NCBI GenBank assembly: GCA_963736595.1
Contig: CAVTPG010000010.1
Span: 62,001-126,000 of the forward strand
From: Parapontixanthobacter sp963736595
GTDB taxonomy: Bacteria > Pseudomonadota > Alphaproteobacteria > Sphingomonadales > Sphingomonadaceae
DNA: 64,000 bases
Direction: 5' to 3'
Part shown: positions 10,510 through 20,262 of the stretch, in pieces
Layout of the letters: every line of letters starts with the position of its first letter
Numbering within the stretch: the first letter of the stretch is position 1
Program-made: the position numbers and the translations under genes
Notes under the pieces: generated by a model
Told to the model about the DNA's origin: nothing
The model's input: the letters and a program-made list of their open reading frames with translations, nothing else
The model's database searches: none

Positions 10510-10917
10510 ATGAAATTGCCGCACAAAGCCCATGTCGCCATCGTCGATGGAGAGAATTTCATCGTGATGCGCAATCACGGGCAAGGCTTTGATCTGCAAC
10601 TGCGTGATGCAGAACGCCCCGATCTGGAAGCGACAAACTTCAGCGCAGGCATCAAGCATCAGGACGAAGGCGGGCAGAAAACCGGCTCCACCGATCTAAA
10701 CGAACTGGCGCATGGTACAGCGGCCGCTGAATGGCTGAATGCCAAAGCGATTACCGGCGAAATCGACGATTTGCTGGTCATTGCCGATCCCAAAACACTG
10801 GGCGAAATGCGGCGACATTTCCACAGCGAGCTGGAAAAGCGGCTGGTCGGCGATATTGCCAAAACCATGACGAATGAGCCGACCGATCGGATAGAAAAGG
10901 CGATTGAAGCCGCCTGA
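10510..10917 (+). CDS. host attachment family protein (PF10116-like)
   Basis: The 135-residue cytoplasmic protein resembles the family annotated as required for attachment to host cells. It has an N-terminal HVAIVDGENFIVMRN strand pair, a central polar linker, and the LVIADPKTLGEMRRHFHSEL motif followed by KRLVGDIAKTMTNEP. That family has an RNase H/eRF1-like fold, and its molecular function is not settled. ACAGGAG lies just before the ATG. It appears to be a single-gene unit. The name should not be read as evidence for host association. Confidence 0.8.
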   Translation: MKLPHKAHVAIVDGENFIVMRNHGQGFDLQLRDAERPDLEATNFSAGIKHQDEGGQKTGSTDLNELAHGTAAAEWLNAKAITGEIDDLLVIADPKTLGEMRRHFHSELEKRLVGDIAKTMTNEPTDRIEKAIEAA

Positions 10918-11045
10918 TCCGCGCAGTTTAGCACGCATCCGGTCCTTCGGACGCAATTCGACCACATCTGGACGCGCACGCCTTCCCGGCGCGATGTTTT
11001 GCGCCATTAACGTGCAGCTAACCCTGTATTCGTTATGAAGGTGTT

Positions 11046-12071
11046 ATGCGGACCAAATTGATCAGTGCCCTTGTTGCGGCAACCAGCCTTTTTCTGACCA
11101 CTCCTGCCAGCGCGCAGACCAACAATTTCGAAGCCACGTTCGACACCGTTCTGGGTACGCAAACGCGTATGCCGCAGACGTTCGAAGCGCGTTACGAAAC
11201 CGCTTTTGAACAGCGGATTGCGGAGCTGGCTGAGGGCGGTAAGGGCCGGATTGGCATCTCAGCGGTCGATCTGGCGACGGGATATGAATTTTCCATTCTT
11301 GGCGATCAGCGGTTCCCGATGGCCAGCACTAGCAAGATCGCTATCGCCGCGACCTTCCTTGAAGGCGTCGAGCAGGGACGATGGAGCCTTTCCAGCGAGT
11401 TTCCGCTGCTCATCCCGCGACGTTCAGCCAAATATTCCAGCGTGGCGGCTCCCGTGCGGACGGGTAATTTCCTCCCCGCGTCGCGCCATATCGAGCTGAT
11501 GATTACCCGGTCCAGCAACTCGGCAACGGACGCCTTATTGCGCGTTGTCGGTGGACCCAAAGCCGTTAACGAATGGGCCGCACGCAATGGCATTCGCGAA
11601 TTCAGCATCGACCGCGACATCGCTACTTTGGTGCGCGACGATGGCGAGTTCGATCCGGCCAGCTATATCGACAGACGCGACAGCGCGACCCCGAAGGCGA
11701 TGACCGATTTGCTGCGCAGTCTGTATGATGGCAAAGTGCTGTCGGATTCCAGCCGGCGCGTGATATTGGGGGCGATGAGCCGGACCATTACAGGCAAGCG
11801 CCGGATCAAAGCGCTGCTGCCGATGAACGCCTCGGTTTCGCACAAGACCGGATCGCTTAATAATACGTCGAGCGATATCGGCATTATCGAGACGCCCGAT
11901 GGTCGCGCGATTGCCGTGGCGATTTATGTGACGGGTCAGACGACGCGCCGGAATCGTGAAGCCAAGATCGCACAGCTTGCGCGGGCTTTATACGATGGTT
12001 TCAATGCACGGCAGGATGCGCGCGAGTGGGCCAATGCCAAATATTCAGAAGCGCAGCGCGGCGGGCTTTAA
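11046..12071 (+). CDS. periplasmic class A beta-lactamase-like serine hydrolase
   Basis: The 341-residue protein has a signal peptide (about 1-24, ending ASA-QT). The penicillin-recognising fold is marked by the catalytic SxxK (PMASTSKIAIAATF), an SNS in place of SDN (TRSSNSATDALL), and KTG (SHKTGSLNN). The Glu166-containing ExxLN omega-loop motif of true class A enzymes is not evident, so antibiotic hydrolysis is doubtful. A peptidase or another hydrolase role on peptidoglycan-like substrates is as likely. It is followed by a shared bidirectional hairpin. The start is supported by the signal peptide. Confidence 0.8.
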   Translation: MRTKLISALVAATSLFLTTPASAQTNNFEATFDTVLGTQTRMPQTFEARYETAFEQRIAELAEGGKGRIGISAVDLATGYEFSILGDQRFPMASTSKIAIAATFLEGVEQGRWSLSSEFPLLIPRRSAKYSSVAAPVRTGNFLPASRHIELMITRSSNSATDALLRVVGGPKAVNEWAARNGIREFSIDRDIATLVRDDGEFDPASYIDRRDSATPKAMTDLLRSLYDGKVLSDSSRRVILGAMSRTITGKRRIKALLPMNASVSHKTGSLNNTSSDIGIIETPDGRAIAVAIYVTGQTTRRNREAKIAQLARALYDGFNARQDAREWANAKYSEAQRGGL

Positions 12072-12105
12072 GCCGCATACCGCTAAAACTGCGGCAAACG
12101 AAAAA

Positions 12106-12129
12106 GGGCGGCACCTTTCGGTACCGCCC
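12106..12129. terminator. bidirectional terminator hairpin
   Basis: GGGCGG-C-ACC and GGT-A-CCGCCC pair around a TTTC loop. A-rich sequence on the left gives a T run for minus-strand transcripts, while only a weak T-rich stretch follows on the plus side. It lies between two convergent genes and probably serves both. Confidence 0.65.
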
Positions 12130-12152
12130 TCTATCTTGGCTGTGAATGAAGC

Positions 12153-12407
12153 TTAGTTAGCAGCTTCTTCCATTTCAGCTTCTGCATTTTCAGCAGCAAC
12201 TTCAGCGTCGTTCATAACTTCGTCTGTGCCGGCTTCGATTTCGGCACCGGTTTCAGCGATTTCGTCGCCCATGGCATCCATGTTGGCTTCGCCGTCAGCC
12301 ATTGCGTTTTCAGCAGTTGCTTCGGCGCTTTCGGAAGTGGCTTCCGAGCAAGCGGCGAGGGAAAGAGCAGCGCCAGCAGCAGCGGCGGCAAAAACGATCT
12401 TACGCAT
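12153..12407 (-). CDS. small acidic lipoprotein
   Basis: The 84-residue precursor has a lipoprotein signal: a basic MRK start, an Ala-rich hydrophobic core and the lipobox LAAC, with Cys at about residue 20. The mature part is almost entirely Ala, Glu, Asp, Met, Asn and Thr without aromatic residues, and probably forms an extended or helical acidic tail. No family function is recognised. Such proteins are common in sphingomonads. It is alone on its strand between a terminator and polA. Low complexity makes homology searches difficult. Confidence 0.75.
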   Translation of the reverse strand: MRKIVFAAAAAGAALSLAACSEATSESAEATAENAMADGEANMDAMGDEIAETGAEIEAGTDEVMNDAEVAAENAEAEMEEAAN

Positions 12408-12700
12408 AATTGTATTCCTTGATCTTTATTCTAATTACGCCAATCGACCCAAAGAGGTGGCCAGCGCGAAACCCGAAATCGGGCCTCTACGTGTCTAAAT
12501 AATGGCAAGAATGTGACAGCGCAAGGGGTTAGGTCCAAATTTGCCATAATTATGCCTTATTTCATTGAGTATCGCCGCAATTCTGCCATTTTGTCTTGTG
12601 GAGAAATTCTGGCTAAGTGTCATCAGCGACGGCAAAGGCGCACAGAAATCTTTCGAATCGCCATATATCTGGCTTCGTCACGCTGCTATTAGCGGCTTAT

Positions 12701-15562
12701 ATGGCCGACGATCAAACAGCTCCGCAAACCGACAAACAACATCTTTATCTGGTCGATGGATCAGCTTACATTTTTCGCGCTTACCATCGCCTGCCGCCTC
12801 TGACCAATCCCGAAGGCACGCCGGTTGGCGCGGTTTATGGTTACACCACGATGCTGTGGAAGTTGGCCGACGACCTCGATCAGGCCGACGGTCCGACGCA
12901 CATGGCGGTGATCCTCGACAAGTCGAGCCACTCCTTTCGCAACGACATTTACCCAGAATATAAGGCCAATCGCCCTCCTCCTCCCGAGGATCTGGAACCG
13001 CAATTTCCGTTGATCCGTGACGCGACGCGCGCATTCTCGCTCGCCTGTATCGAGGAAGAAGGACTGGAAGCAGACGATCTGATCGCGTCCTATGCCCGCG
13101 AAGCGCAGGCGCAGGGGTGGGACGTCACGATCGTATCCTCCGACAAGGATTTGATGCAACTTATCGGCAAGGACGAGGCGACCGGCGGCAGTATCGATAT
13201 GCTCGACACGATGAAATCTGCGCGCATTCGCACCGAAGAAGTAATTGAGAAATTCGGCGTGCCGCCGCATCTGGTCGGCGATGTGCTGGCCCTGATGGGT
13301 GACAGCGTCGATAACATTCCCGGCATTTACGGCATCGGCCCGAAGACTGCGAGCAAGTTGATCGTCGATCACGGATCGCTCGACGGTGCGTTGGATCAAG
13401 CGCCCGACATGAAGAAATCCAAGCTGAAAGAGCGGCTGCTGGACGGACGCGATGATGCAGAGCTAAGCCGCGTGCTCGTGACGCTGAAAGAGGATTGCGA
13501 CCTGCCGCAACCGCTATCCGACTTTGAATTGACCAGTATCCCGCCCGAGCCGCTGAAAGCCTTCCTTGAAGTGCATGGTTTTACCAGCTTGTTGCGCCGC
13601 CTTGATACCGGGCGCGGCAGTCCGGATCGTCCCAACCAGCTCAACCCGACCAAAGCGCAGAATAAAGGCGCCGATGCGCAGGCGGGCAGCGGGATCGATG
13701 TGCCGGATATGCCCAAGGTGGACCGGTCGCAATATGAATGTGTGCAGACGATCGAGCGGCTGGAACACTGGATCGCCAAGTGCCTCATCGCGCGGGAGAT
13801 CGCCGTCGATACTGAAACCAGCGCACTGGACGCCTTGCAGTCGGACTTGGTCGGGATCAGCCTGGCGACCGGCCCGAACGAGGCGTGCTACATTCCCTTC
13901 GCGCATGGCGGCACCGATTTGCTGGCGGAAAATCCTGAGCAAGTTGACCGCGATACGGCCTTGAAACTGCTCAAACCGCTGCTGGAAAATGATGCTGTCC
14001 TAAAAATCGGACAGAACATCAAATACGACCTCAACGTGCTGGCCCGGCATAACATTTTCGTGGCTCCAATCGATGACACGATGATTGTCAGCTTTGCGCT
14101 GGACGCAGGGCGCGGTGAGCAGGGCATCGGCGGCGGTCACGGTATGGACGAGCTGGCAGAGCGGCATCTTGGGCACACCTGCATGACGTTTAAAGAAGTC
14201 TGTGGAACGGGTAAAAAGGCAATATCTTTCGGTGAAGTGCCGCTCGAGAAAGCCACGGAATATGCTGCCGAAGATGCCGATGTCACGCTGCGCCTCTATC
14301 GTTATCTCAAGCCGCGTTTGCCCATCGAAGGTGGAACGAAAATATACGAGCGTGTCGATCGTCCACTAATCCCGGTCGTCGCCCAAATGGAGCGACACGG
14401 GATCAAAGTTGATCGGGCGCAGCTTGCCCGCCTGTCCGAAGAATTTGCCACTGTAACCAAGCGCCTGGATGGCGAAATTTACGAATTGGCCGGAGAGGAA
14501 TTCTCAGTCGGCAGCCCCAAGCAGTTGGGCGAAATTCTGTTCGATAAGCTGGGTTATCAAGGCGGAAAAAAGGGCAAGAGCGGGCAATATGCGACGGGTC
14601 TGACCGTGCTGGAGCGGCTATCCGACGAAGGCGCAAAAATCGCCGACAAGGTGCTGGAATGGCGGCAGCTTACCAAGCTAAAATCCACCTATACCGATGC
14701 GCTGCAGCAAGCGATCAACCCGGAGACGGGCCGCGTCCATACTTCCTACAGCCTTGTCGGCGCGCAAACAGGCCGCTTGTCATCGACTGATCCCAATTTG
14801 CAGAACATCCCCATCCGTACGGAGATCGGCCGACAAATTCGCGAGGCCTTTGTGCCCGATGATGGCAATGTCCTGCTGGCCGCCGATTACAGCCAGATCG
14901 AACTGCGCCTCGCCGCGCATATGGCCGATGTCGATACTTTGAAAGACGCCTTTGCCAATGGCGAGGACATCCACTCGCGCACCGCGAAAGAGATGTTCGG
15001 CGAAGTTACCCGCGATACCCGCGCGCAGGCCAAAACGATCAATTTCGCAATCCTGTATGGTATTTCGCGCTGGGGGCTGGCTGGTCGCCTCGGTACCGAT
15101 GCGGATCAGGCGCAGGATATGATCGAAACCTATTTCAAGCGCTTTCCCGGCATCCAGAAATACATTCTCGAAACGACCGAATTCGTGCGCGAACATGGCT
15201 ATTCGCAAACACTTTTCGGGCGCAAAACATGGTTTCCAAGGATTAAGTCGAAAAACCCGAACGAGCGACAGGGTAGCGAACGTGCAGCCATCAACGCTCC
15301 GATCCAAGGGACCAGCGCAGACATCATCAAGCGCGCAATGGTGCGCATGATGCCGGCGCTTGCAGCAGCAAATCTTGGCCATGTGCGGATGTTGCTGCAA
15401 GTGCATGATGAACTCGTGTTCGAATTGCCCGAAGGTGATGTCGAGCAAGCCAGTCCGATTATTGCGCGAGTCATGTCGGAAGCCGCCCTGCCGATTGTTG
15501 AAATCGATGTGCCGCTTGCCGTCGATATCGGATCGGGCAAAAGCTGGGGCGCGGCGCATTGA
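12701..15562 (+). CDS. polA: DNA polymerase I
   Basis: The roughly 953-residue cytoplasmic enzyme fills gaps and removes RNA primers. Domain order: 5' nuclease (about 10-290, LYLVDGSAYIFRAYH, GDSVDNIPGI); 3'-5' exonuclease (about 360-540) with DTETSALDA, GQNIKYDLNVL and the YAAEDAD motif, so proofreading residues look intact; polymerase (about 570-953) with motif A DYSQIELRLAAHM, motif B AQAKTINFAILYGIS and motif C VHDELVFE. I chose the ATG at 12701, which starts just before the conserved 5' nuclease. An upstream in-frame ATG would add 28 residues unlike the family. No strong ribosome site is visible at either. Confidence 0.96.
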   Translation: MADDQTAPQTDKQHLYLVDGSAYIFRAYHRLPPLTNPEGTPVGAVYGYTTMLWKLADDLDQADGPTHMAVILDKSSHSFRNDIYPEYKANRPPPPEDLEPQFPLIRDATRAFSLACIEEEGLEADDLIASYAREAQAQGWDVTIVSSDKDLMQLIGKDEATGGSIDMLDTMKSARIRTEEVIEKFGVPPHLVGDVLALMGDSVDNIPGIYGIGPKTASKLIVDHGSLDGALDQAPDMKKSKLKERLLDGRDDAELSRVLVTLKEDCDLPQPLSDFELTSIPPEPLKAFLEVHGFTSLLRRLDTGRGSPDRPNQLNPTKAQNKGADAQAGSGIDVPDMPKVDRSQYECVQTIERLEHWIAKCLIAREIAVDTETSALDALQSDLVGISLATGPNEACYIPFAHGGTDLLAENPEQVDRDTALKLLKPLLENDAVLKIGQNIKYDLNVLARHNIFVAPIDDTMIVSFALDAGRGEQGIGGGHGMDELAERHLGHTCMTFKEVCGTGKKAISFGEVPLEKATEYAAEDADVTLRLYRYLKPRLPIEGGTKIYERVDRPLIPVVAQMERHGIKVDRAQLARLSEEFATVTKRLDGEIYELAGEEFSVGSPKQLGEILFDKLGYQGGKKGKSGQYATGLTVLERLSDEGAKIADKVLEWRQLTKLKSTYTDALQQAINPETGRVHTSYSLVGAQTGRLSSTDPNLQNIPIRTEIGRQIREAFVPDDGNVLLAADYSQIELRLAAHMADVDTLKDAFANGEDIHSRTAKEMFGEVTRDTRAQAKTINFAILYGISRWGLAGRLGTDADQAQDMIETYFKRFPGIQKYILETTEFVREHGYSQTLFGRKTWFPRIKSKNPNERQGSERAAINAPIQGTSADIIKRAMVRMMPALAAANLGHVRMLLQVHDELVFELPEGDVEQASPIIARVMSEAALPIVEIDVPLAVDIGSGKSWGAAH

Positions 15563-15615
15563 TCGCTGATGCTCACCTTGCCAATTCGTCCGGCACTCCA
15601 TAGGCCGCGCCACAT

Positions 15616-16695
15616 ATGCTAAAGCGTTTTAATCCGGCCAATTACAACATCGCGTGGGAGCAGGTGCTCGACACGGCGATTATCGTAACCGCTGCGGTCG
15701 CGGTGGCGTGGCTGATCCATAAAGCGTTGTTTGCACTGCTGCATCGCCTGTCGCGCGTATCCGAAACACCATTGGACGAGATGGTATTCGACAAGCTGGA
15801 CAAGCCCATGCGCTGGTCGATGATTGCCATCGGCATTTCGGCTGCTTCGCAGATCGACCCGCTGCTGGGTCAGATTTGGGCTGTTATCGGCAAATTTGTC
15901 GTGCCCGCGCTGCTCGGCTGGGTCGCCTATGTGCTGGTCAAGGCGTTCACTTATGCGCTGGAATACAAGGCCGAGATTTCGTCCGATCCCATCGCCGCGC
16001 GCAGCCGGAAAACACGTATCGCCATCCTGTCGCGCACAATTACCTTTGCCATTATTTTCGTAACGGTCGGACTGATGCTGCTGGGCATTCCGGTCGTGCG
16101 CGAGATCGGCGTGACGCTGGTGGCCTCTGCCGGTCTGGCTGCATTGGCGGTCGGTGCTGCTGCGCAACCGGCCTTGAAATCACTGATAGCAGGCTTGCAA
16201 ATGGCAATTACTGAGCCGTTGCGCCTGGGTGATCTGGTGGTGGTGGACGGGCACACAGGCCGGGTCGAGGAAATCCGTATGAGTTTCGTCGTGGTGCGCA
16301 TCTGGGATGAGCGTGCCGTCATCGTGCCGACCAGCCAGTTCCTCGATCAGAGCTTTGAAAACTGGTCGCGTAAAAGCGAAAAGCTCACCGGACCTGTGTT
16401 TCTGCACCTCGATCCTGCCACGAATGTCGATCCTATCCGCCAGGAATTTCTACGCTTTGTTAAGACGCAGGATTTGTGGGATCAACGCACAGCCGTGGCG
16501 CTGATGACCAATGCCCATCCCGAAAGCATCGAATTGCGGCTGGCTGTCAGCGCGCTGACAATCGGCGATCTGTTTGCCCTACGCTGCGGCGTGCGCGAGC
16601 ATATGATCGAGTGGCTGCGCGACAATATGCCCGACGCGCTGATCCGGCATCGGCTCGAAGTCGAAGCCGCCAATGCGCGAGTGGCTGGCGAATAG
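15616..16695 (+). CDS. MscS family mechanosensitive ion channel
   Basis: The 359-residue inner-membrane protein has about five hydrophobic segments (residues 18-190). The pore-lining helix and MscS beta domain follow: AALAVGAAAQPALKSLIAGLQ, then LRLGDLVVVDGHTGRVEEI and VPTSQFLDQSFENWSR. MscS channels open under membrane tension and release solutes on hypo-osmotic shock. Length exceeds E. coli MscS because of extra N-terminal segments. It begins 53 bp after polA on the same strand and may be co-transcribed. It is convergent with the AAA ATPase gene 29 bp away. Confidence 0.88.
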   Translation: MLKRFNPANYNIAWEQVLDTAIIVTAAVAVAWLIHKALFALLHRLSRVSETPLDEMVFDKLDKPMRWSMIAIGISAASQIDPLLGQIWAVIGKFVVPALLGWVAYVLVKAFTYALEYKAEISSDPIAARSRKTRIAILSRTITFAIIFVTVGLMLLGIPVVREIGVTLVASAGLAALAVGAAAQPALKSLIAGLQMAITEPLRLGDLVVVDGHTGRVEEIRMSFVVVRIWDERAVIVPTSQFLDQSFENWSRKSEKLTGPVFLHLDPATNVDPIRQEFLRFVKTQDLWDQRTAVALMTNAHPESIELRLAVSALTIGDLFALRCGVREHMIEWLRDNMPDALIRHRLEVEAANARVAGE

Positions 16696-16724
16696 GCTGC
16701 CTACAAACCTAGCCTATTTGACGA

Positions 16725-19044
16725 TCATTCGTGCTTCTTCTCGCGAGTCGGTTCCAGCATTCCGTCATGGAAGAATCCGATAGGCTGCACCGCCGCCGCA
16801 CGCTTTTTCAGCTCGCCGCGCATCTTTTTATATTCCGCTTCCATTTTTTCCGTCACGGTCGCACGCGAATCTTTCAGCGCTTCTTTAAAGTCATCGGCTG
16901 AAACCTCCTTCACGTCGGTCCCCTCGCGGCGCAGTGCGATCAGGCCGGCGCGGCGCACGACATCTTCCAGATCGGCGCCGGTAAAGCGCTCGGTCTCGCC
17001 CGCAACTGCCGATAGATCGACATCCTTGGCCAGCGGCATATCGCGCGTGTGAATTTTCAAAATGCGTTCGCGGCCCGGTTCGTCGGGCGATCCGACATAG
17101 ACCAGCTCGTCAAAGCGTCCGGGGCGCAGCAACGCGGGATCGATCAAAGTCGGACGGTTGGTCGCGCCCACCACAACCACGCTTTGCAACTCCTCAAGCC
17201 CGTCCATTTCGGCCAAAATCGTGTTGACCACCCGCCCTGTTACTTGCGGTTCGCTCGCGCCGCTGCCGCGCGCCGGAACAAGGCTGTCGATTTCGTCGAT
17301 AAAGATCACACAAGGCGCAACCGAGCGTGCTCGGCGGAACAGTTTGGCAATCTGTTGCTCGGACTCGCCGTACCATTTGGACAGCAGATCGGAGCTTTTC
17401 AGCGAAATGAAATTGGCTTCCGCTTCCTTGGCTACGGCCTTGGCGAGCAACGTTTTGCCCGTTCCCGGCGGACCATAGAGCAGGAAGCCCTTGGCGGGAC
17501 GAATGCCCAGCCGCTCGAACGCTTCCGGGTTTTTCAACGGTAATTCGATGCCCTCTTTCAAGCTGTCGATTGCATCCTGCACGCCGCCAAGATCGTCCCA
17601 CCCGACATTGGGCACTTGAACCATGACTTCGCGCATAGCCGAGGGTTGCACGCGTTTCAGCGCCGACAGAAAATCCTCGCGCGTAACGCAGAGGTCTTCC
17701 AGGACTTCGGGCGGAATTGTGCGTTCATCAAGGTCCAGCTTGGGCATCAGGCGGCGGACGGTTTCGATGGCCGCCTCGCGCGTCAGTGCTGCAATATCCG
17801 CGCCGACAAAGCCATGCGTGGTCTTGGCCAGTTCGCCCAGATCGACTTTATCGCCCAGCGGCATTCCGCGGGTATGGATACCAAGGATTTCCCGCCGACC
17901 GCGCTCGTCCGGTACGCCAATAACGATTTCGCGATCGAAACGGCCCGGACGACGCAATGCTTCATCGATGGCATCGGGGCGATTGGTGGCCGCAATCACC
18001 ACGAGATTCGAACGCGCTTCCAATCCGTCCATTAGCGTAAGCAGCTGCGCCACCAGCCGCTTTTCCGCTTCGCCGGGAACGCGATCACGTTTGGGCGCAA
18101 TCGAATCGATCTCGTCGATGAACACAATGGCAGGTGCGGCTTTGGCAGCATTTTCAAACACTTCGCGCAATGCTTTTTCGCTGTCGCCATAGCCCGACCC
18201 CATGATCTCAGGGCCGTTGATCGTGAAAAATTCGGCATCCGCTTCATTTGCCACCGCCTGCGCTAGCCGCGTTTTACCCGTGCCGGGAGGGCCATGCAAC
18301 AACACGCCCTTCGGCGGATCGACGCCAAGGCGGGTAAACAATTCAGGGTAGCGCAGCGGTAGCTCGACCATCTCGCGCAATTGCTGGATCGTGTCGCCCA
18401 TCCCGCCGACATCATCGTAATTCACGACCGCACGCGCATCGCGCGATTCTTCGAATTGGGCGCGCAGTTCGACTTCTGTGTTCTCGTCGATATGGACGAT
18501 GCCCTTGGGCGTGGTTGAAACAACCGACAGGCGGATTTGCGTCAGCGCATAGGCAGGGGTGTTGAACATTCGCTGCACTTGCGGCGGCATATTATTGACC
18601 GGCTGCTGCCCGGTGGTCGCAACCAGATCGCCCGCAACCAGCGGTTTCTTGAAAAAGTTGCGCTTTAATGCCTGTGTCGGGCCTTGCAGGCGGATTTCCC
18701 GCTGTGCTGGTGCGAAGACGACGCGTGTTGCCGCACGCGATTCAGCGGCCAGCACCTTGACGTGTTCGCCCGATCCCGTTTCCGCATTGCCGCGCTGCAA
18801 TCCATCCAGCCGCACGACATCCAACGTCTGGTCTTCGTCATAAGCGGCCATCGCGATCGCAGCCGTGCTGCCGCTTGCCCACGACCTCGACCACATCGCC
18901 TTCGGTGATACCAAGCGCCTGAAACGCGCTGCGCGGCATCCGTGCGATGCCTTGCCCGCTCTCTTCTTGTCGGGCGGCCGCCACTTGCAAGCGCACAGCC
19001 TGCTCGTCGATTTCGGGCTTAGTCGGTGCGTCGGCATCGGCCAT
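16725..19044 (-). CDS. CDC48/VCP-type double AAA+ ATPase, one frame break in the N domain
   Basis: The product would have about 770 residues: an N-terminal substrate/adaptor domain (about 1-190) and two AAA modules. D1 has GPPGTGKTRLAQAVA and VFIDEIDSIAPKRD; D2 has GPPGTGKTLLAKAVA and VIFIDEIDSLVPARG. Both Walker A and B pairs are intact. CDC48 homologues unfold proteins or dismantle complexes and are well known in archaea and eukaryotes. The start MADADAPTKPE (ATG at 19044, GGAG upstream) is in one frame through VVEVVGKR (about residue 57). The sequence then continues in another frame as STAAIAMAAYDEDQ. One extra base near 18868-18872 explains this. A real frameshift would remove the N domain. 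Confidence 0.85.
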
Positions 19045-19234
19045 GCGGTATCGTCTCCATCTCGTCGGGCACGTATCGGCACGCCGGAGAATACCGGCAG
19101 GCACAAGCGTGTGTTGCCATAGCTAGGGATAGTCCGGCAGGGTTTCAAACACGCATCGCGCTTATGACCGGGCAAATCGCGCTGACGGCCATCATTGTTC
19201 GCACTGTAACGCACGCCAAATAGCTTTGGCACAA

Positions 19235-19262
19235 GAAAAAAGCCCGACCAAAAGGCCGGGCT
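19235..19262 (-). terminator. strong minus-strand intrinsic terminator without an upstream gene
   Basis: Read on the minus strand, AGCCCGGCC-TTTT-GGTCGGGCT forms a GC-rich hairpin with one mismatch, followed by a run of six T. The plus strand has no T run after the hairpin, so it acts leftward. The only gene to its right (scoA, from 19546) is on the plus strand. It therefore probably ends an unannotated minus-strand transcript. Confidence 0.7.
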
Positions 19263-19420
19263 ATAAAAGTTTGGGAGAGGATGCCTAAAAGGCAATGAGA
19301 GATATGCTCGCGCTGCCTCTGTTTCGCAAGTGCGAAAAGATCATGGAATATTGCACAAAGCGCAAGTGGTGCGACTTCCTTTGATTTGACTACATAAAAT
19401 GCCAGGACTGCGCTTACTCA
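19263..19420 (-). ncRNA. candidate small RNA ending at the orphan terminator
   Basis: On the minus strand, the 150 bases before the terminator contain a small TGCC-TTTTA-GGCA hairpin and an unpaired pyrimidine-rich CCTCTCCC stretch. Such anti-Shine-Dalgarno-like stretches are common in alphaproteobacterial trans-acting small RNAs. No protein-like frame is seen. The 5' end and promoter are not identifiable by eye, so the right boundary is only a guess. Confidence 0.35.
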
Positions 19421-19545
19421 TGTTGCATTGCATACCTATGCAGCGCAGTTATTGTGCGCTGCATCAAATTTTGGCAGTTGTCTGGGCGAAAGGTGACAAG
19501 GTCCGCAAGGCTTCGTATGAGGCGTGCAACATACGGAGCGCCACC

Positions 19546-20262
19546 ATGAAGATTTTCCCCGATGCCACTGCCGCGCTCGACGGCGTGCTCACAGACAATA
19601 TGCTAATCGCCGCCGGAGGGTTCGGTCTGTGCGGTATTCCCGAACGCTTGCTCGACGCGATCCGCGACAGTGGCGTGTCCGGCCTCACCTTTGCCAGCAA
19701 CAATGCCGGGATCGACAATGAAGGTATCGGCAAACTGCTTCGTACCAAGCAGGTGAAAAAAATGATCTCGTCTTATGTCGGCGAAAACAAGGAATTCGAG
19801 CGGCAGTTTCTGGCAGGTGAGCTGGAAGTCGAGTTTTGTCCGCAAGGCACTTTGGCCGAACGAATGCGCGCAGGCGGTGCCGGCATCCCCGGCTTTTACA
19901 CCAAAACCGGCGTCGGCACACAAGTTGCGGAAGGCAAAGAGGTCAAAAGTTTCGACGGTTCCAACGGACCCGAAGATTACATTTTGGAACGCGGCATCTT
20001 TGCCGATCTGTCGATTATAAAGGCCTGGAAAGCGGATGAAACGGGCAATCTTATGTTCCGCAAAACCGCACGCAATTTTAATCAGCCTGCTGCGACCTGC
20101 GGCAAAGTGTGCGTTGCGGAAGTCGAGGAAATCGTCCCGATCGGATCGCTCGACCCCGATTGCATCCACTTGCCCGGTGTTTACGTCAATCGCATGATCG
20201 TGGGCGCGCCATACGAGAAAAAAATCGAGTTCGAGACCACTCGGGAAAGGGAGAGCGCGTGA
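19546..20262 (+). CDS. scoA: 3-oxoacid CoA-transferase subunit A
   Basis: The 238-residue subunit pairs with ScoB to move CoA from succinyl-CoA to acetoacetate, feeding ketone bodies or polyhydroxybutyrate breakdown products into acetyl-CoA. It begins MKIFPDATAALDGVL and has the glycine-rich IAAGGFGLCGIPERLL motif, then GAGIPGFYTKTGVGT and AWKADETGNLMFRKTARNFN, all family hallmarks. I chose the ATG at 19546, with GGAG 7 bases upstream; the open frame extends further but lacks homologous sequence. The stop overlaps the scoB start (TGATG), indicating translational coupling. Confidence 0.95.
   Translation: MKIFPDATAALDGVLTDNMLIAAGGFGLCGIPERLLDAIRDSGVSGLTFASNNAGIDNEGIGKLLRTKQVKKMISSYVGENKEFERQFLAGELEVEFCPQGTLAERMRAGGAGIPGFYTKTGVGTQVAEGKEVKSFDGSNGPEDYILERGIFADLSIIKAWKADETGNLMFRKTARNFNQPAATCGKVCVAEVEEIVPIGSLDPDCIHLPGVYVNRMIVGAPYEKKIEFETTRERESA

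Larger units (their letters stand above)
19045..19545. other. 500-bp intergenic region between divergent genes
   Basis: The region holds the 5' leader of the AAA ATPase gene, a strong minus-strand terminator at 19241-19262 with no minus-strand gene to its right, and the upstream region of scoA. Open frames here lack family-like sequence. The orphan terminator makes a small minus-strand RNA plausible within about 19235-19450. Confidence 0.5.

Noticed and set aside
14780..15613. 277-codon minus-strand open frame
   Set aside because: Antisense shadow of the polA polymerase domain.
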